From Longimicrobium sp. (GTDB lineage Bacteria > Gemmatimonadota > Gemmatimonadetes > Longimicrobiales > Longimicrobiaceae), in contig JAUJMI010000038.1 in the NCBI GenBank assembly GCA_030446945.1, positions 1-14,522 of the forward strand: a stretch of 14,522 nucleotides of DNA, in the 5' to 3' direction. The notes under the pieces are model-generated. The model was not told where the DNA came from. It worked only from the letters and a program-made list of their open reading frames with translations, and made no database searches. A program made the translations under genes and the position numbers. Shown piece after piece: positions 12,453 through 14,522 of this stretch (position 1 is the first letter of the stretch; each line of letters starts with the position of its first letter).

Positions 12453-14522
12453 CTACTCCTGCCCGTTCTGCACCTCGGAACGCAGTGAGGTCACCACGTC
12501 GCCGACGCTGCCGTCCATGCGGCGCGGGATGGCGGACTCGTACACCTCCGCCAGCTCCGCCACCCGCGCGTCCAGCACCCCGCCGCGTGTGGCGACGCGG
12601 AACCGCCCGCCAGGCGCGCCCACCGTGCCGATGCGTGCCGCGGGGACGCCGTGCTCCGCCATCACCGCCGTCAGCCGCTCCCAATCATCCGGCCGGCAGG
12701 ACACGACCACGCGGCTCTGCGTCTCGCCGAAGAGGAGGGCGGCCTGCGGGATCTCCTCCGCCAGCTCCACTTCCACGCCGCACGCAGGCGACGCCGCGAA
12801 CGCGCACTCCGCCAGCGCCACGGCGAGGCCGCCCTCGGCGGTGTCGTGCGCGGAGCGGACGAGGCCGGCGCGGATGGCGGCGAGGAGGGCGCGCTGCAGG
12901 GCCGCCTCCTGCGCCAGGTCGAGCGCGGGGGCGTCGCCGGCGAGGCGGCCGTGCACCACCTTGAGGTACTCGCTCCCGCCCACCTCGTCGCGGTTCGTCC
13001 CGAGCAGCCCGATCGTGTCGCCCTCGCCCTTGAAGGCGACGGTGGTGACGTGCGCCAGGTCCTCCACCACGCCCACCATGCCGATGGTGGGGGTGGGGAA
13101 GATGGCGCCGCGCGGGTTCTCGTTGTACAGCGACACGTTGCCGCCGGTGACGGGCGTCGCCAGGACCGTGCACGCCTCGCCGATGCCGCGCAGCGATTCG
13201 GAGAGCTGGAAGTAGACGTCCGGCTTGAGCGGGTTGCCGAAGTTCAGGTTGTCCGTCACCGCGCGGGGCAGGGCGCCCGAGCACACCAGGTTGCGCGCCG
13301 CCTCGGCCACCGCGATCTGCCCGCCTCGGTACGGATTGAGGTACACGTAGCGCGCGTTGCAGTCCACCGTCGCCGCGATCGCCTTGTTGGTTCCGCGCAG
13401 CCGCAGCACCGCCGCGTCCGAGCCCGGCCCGACGACGGTGTTCGTCCTGACCGTGCTGTCGTACTGCTCGTACACCCAGCGCTTGGAGGCCACCGTGGGC
13501 GAGTCCAGGAGCTGTCTGAGCGTCCACGCCGGGTCCGCCTCCTCCGCGCGCGGCTGGAGCCCGGCGGAGGTCCAGTTGCGCAGCGCAACCACTTCAGGCG
13601 ATTCGATGCCCTCGCGGGTGTAGGTGGGGCAGGCGTTGACCAGCGGCTCGCCGGGGAGGTCGACGACCGTCGTGCCGTTCTCCAGGATGACGTAGCGGCC
13701 CGTGTCGGTGACGTGGCCGATCGTCTCCGCGTCCAGCTCCCACCTGCCGAGGATGGCGCGCACCTCCTCCTCGCGCCCCTCCTTCGCCACCACCAGCATC
13801 CGCTCCTGCGTCTCGGAGAGGAGGATCTCGTACGGCGTCATCCCCTGCTCGCGGACGGGCACGCGGGTGATCTCGATCTCCACCCCGGTGCCGCCGCGTG
13901 CCGCCATCTCGGTGGAGGAGGAGACGAGCCCCGCCGCGCCCATGTCCTGGATGCCGACGATGTGGCCGGAGCGGATCAGCTCCAGCGACGCCTCCAGGAG
14001 GAGCTTCTCGGTGAAGGGGTCGCCCACCTGCACCATGGGGCGCTTGGCCTCGGCCTCTTCGCTGAGCTCGGCGGAGGCGAAGGTTGCGCCGTGGATGCCG
14101 TCGCGCCCCGTCCGGGCGCCCACGGCCATGATGGGGTTCCCCACGCCCTCGGCCACGCCGCGGATCAGCTCGTCCGCCTTCATCAGCCCCACGCACATGG
14201 CGTTGACGAGCGGATTCCCCTCGTACGCCCCGTCGAAGTACACCTCGCCGGCGACGGTGGGGATGCCCACGCAGTTGCCGTAGTCGCCGATCCCCTTGAC
14301 CACGCCGGACATCAGGTAGCGCACCCGGTCGCCCTCGGCGCCGTCCAGCTCGCCGAAGCGGAGGGAGTTGAGCATGGCGATGGGACGCGCGCCCATGGTG
14401 AAGACGTCGCGCAGGATGCCGCCGACGCCCGTGGCGGCGCCCTGGTACGGCTCCACGGCGGAGGGGTGGTTGTGCGACTCGATCTTGAACGCCACCGCCA
14501 GCCCGTCCCCCACGTCGATGAC
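12453..14522 (-). CDS. purL: phosphoribosylformylglycinamidine synthase subunit PurL (5' end outside window)
   Basis: The frame is open to the window edge and gives 689 residues. The sequence starts [21 protein letters not shown], in two parts [12 protein letters not shown] and KIESHNHPS, which is internal to PurL, so roughly 50-80 N-terminal residues are missing. The GTG at 14511-14513 is not the start. It is the small bacterial PurL that works with PurS and PurQ: ATP, FGAR and ammonia from glutamine give FGAM in the cytoplasm. Visible motifs are [51 protein letters not shown], the second-half [10 protein letters not shown] and [14 protein letters not shown]. No glutaminase domain is fused at the C-terminus, so separate PurQ and PurS are expected, probably beyond the right edge. 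The DinB-like gene and purF follow on the same strand. Confidence 0.96.
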   Translation of the reverse strand, partial: VIDVGDGLAVAFKIESHNHPSAVEPYQGAATGVGGILRDVFTMGARPIAMLNSLRFGELDGAEGDRVRYLMSGVVKGIGDYGNCVGIPTVAGEVYFDGAYEGNPLVNAMCVGLMKADELIRGVAEGVGNPIMAVGARTGRDGIHGATFASAELSEEAEAKRPMVQVGDPFTEKLLLEASLELIRSGHIVGIQDMGAAGLVSSSTEMAARGGTGVEIEITRVPVREQGMTPYEILLSETQERMLVVAKEGREEEVRAILGRWELDAETIGHVTDTGRYVILENGTTVVDLPGEPLVNACPTYTREGIESPEVVALRNWTSAGLQPRAEEADPAWTLRQLLDSPTVASKRWVYEQYDSTVRTNTVVGPGSDAAVLRLRGTNKAIAATVDCNARYVYLNPYRGGQIAVAEAARNLVCSGALPRAVTDNLNFGNPLKPDVYFQLSESLRGIGEACTVLATPVTGGNVSLYNENPRGAIFPTPTIGMVGVVEDLAHVTTVAFKGEGDTIGLLGTNRDEVGGSEYLKVVHGRLAGDAPALDLAQEAALQRALLAAIRAGLVRSAHDTAEGGLAVALAECAFAASPACGVEVELAEEIPQAALLFGETQSRVVVSCRPDDWERLTAVMAEHGVPAARIGTVGAPGGRFRVATRGGVLDARVAELAEVYESAIPRRMDGSVGDVVTSLRSEVQNGQE

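Noticed and set aside
10256..12964. A 902-codon open frame on the + strand opposite purF, the DinB-like gene and part of purL
   Set aside because: It is antisense to well-supported genes, crosses intergenic repeats and shows only low-complexity composition.
14511..14513. GTG as the start of purL
   Set aside because: The frame stays open to the window edge, and the residues just before and after are internal PurL sequence ahead of SHNHPS.

Overview
The window is about 70% GC by eye and is mostly housekeeping metabolism: methionine/folate one-carbon enzymes on the + strand, then purine biosynthesis and assorted enzymes on the - strand. No transposase, integrase, phage gene, tRNA, rRNA or CRISPR array was seen. 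The intergenic gaps are filled with short palindromic repeats (TTCA-loop palindromes, AGTGCTAAGTGC hairpins, GGGATTA heptamers, GTCAT...ATGAC elements, C/G-tract hairpins). That repeat style, the base composition and the gene types suggest Gemmatimonadota, perhaps Longimicrobium-like. This taxonomic call is inferred from memory and is only moderately confident.

Layout. Positions 1-259 hold a perfect palindrome and a terminator-like hairpin just before metH. The + strand cluster (260-6337) has full-length cobalamin-dependent methionine synthase (metH), a small membrane-anchored protein of unknown function, and a fused homocysteine S-methyltransferase/methylenetetrahydrofolate reductase. The reductase half makes the 5-methyl-THF that MetH uses, so the cluster closes the methyl cycle. 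Both enzymes keep a zinc-type homocysteine-activating site. The cluster ends against convergent - strand genes across a 232-nt gap with two strong hairpins.

The - strand half, read from right to left, has purL (5' end outside the window), a DinB-like protein, purF (amidophosphoribosyltransferase with [4Fe-4S] ligands), an aldo/keto reductase, an exported P1-family (DmpA/BapA-like) self-processing peptidase, and a DUF4337 membrane protein. PurL and PurF catalyse steps 4 and 1 of IMP synthesis. The DinB gene sits between them.

I did not find a clearly new system. The best leads are: (1) the small gene between metH and the fusion enzyme, with an ideal Shine-Dalgarno 5 nt before an ATC codon and a coding-like 19-residue extension after it; (2) two inverted copies of a ~90-nt hairpin repeat bracketing the DUF4337 and P1 peptidase genes; and (3) a different palindromic repeat in nearly every gap.
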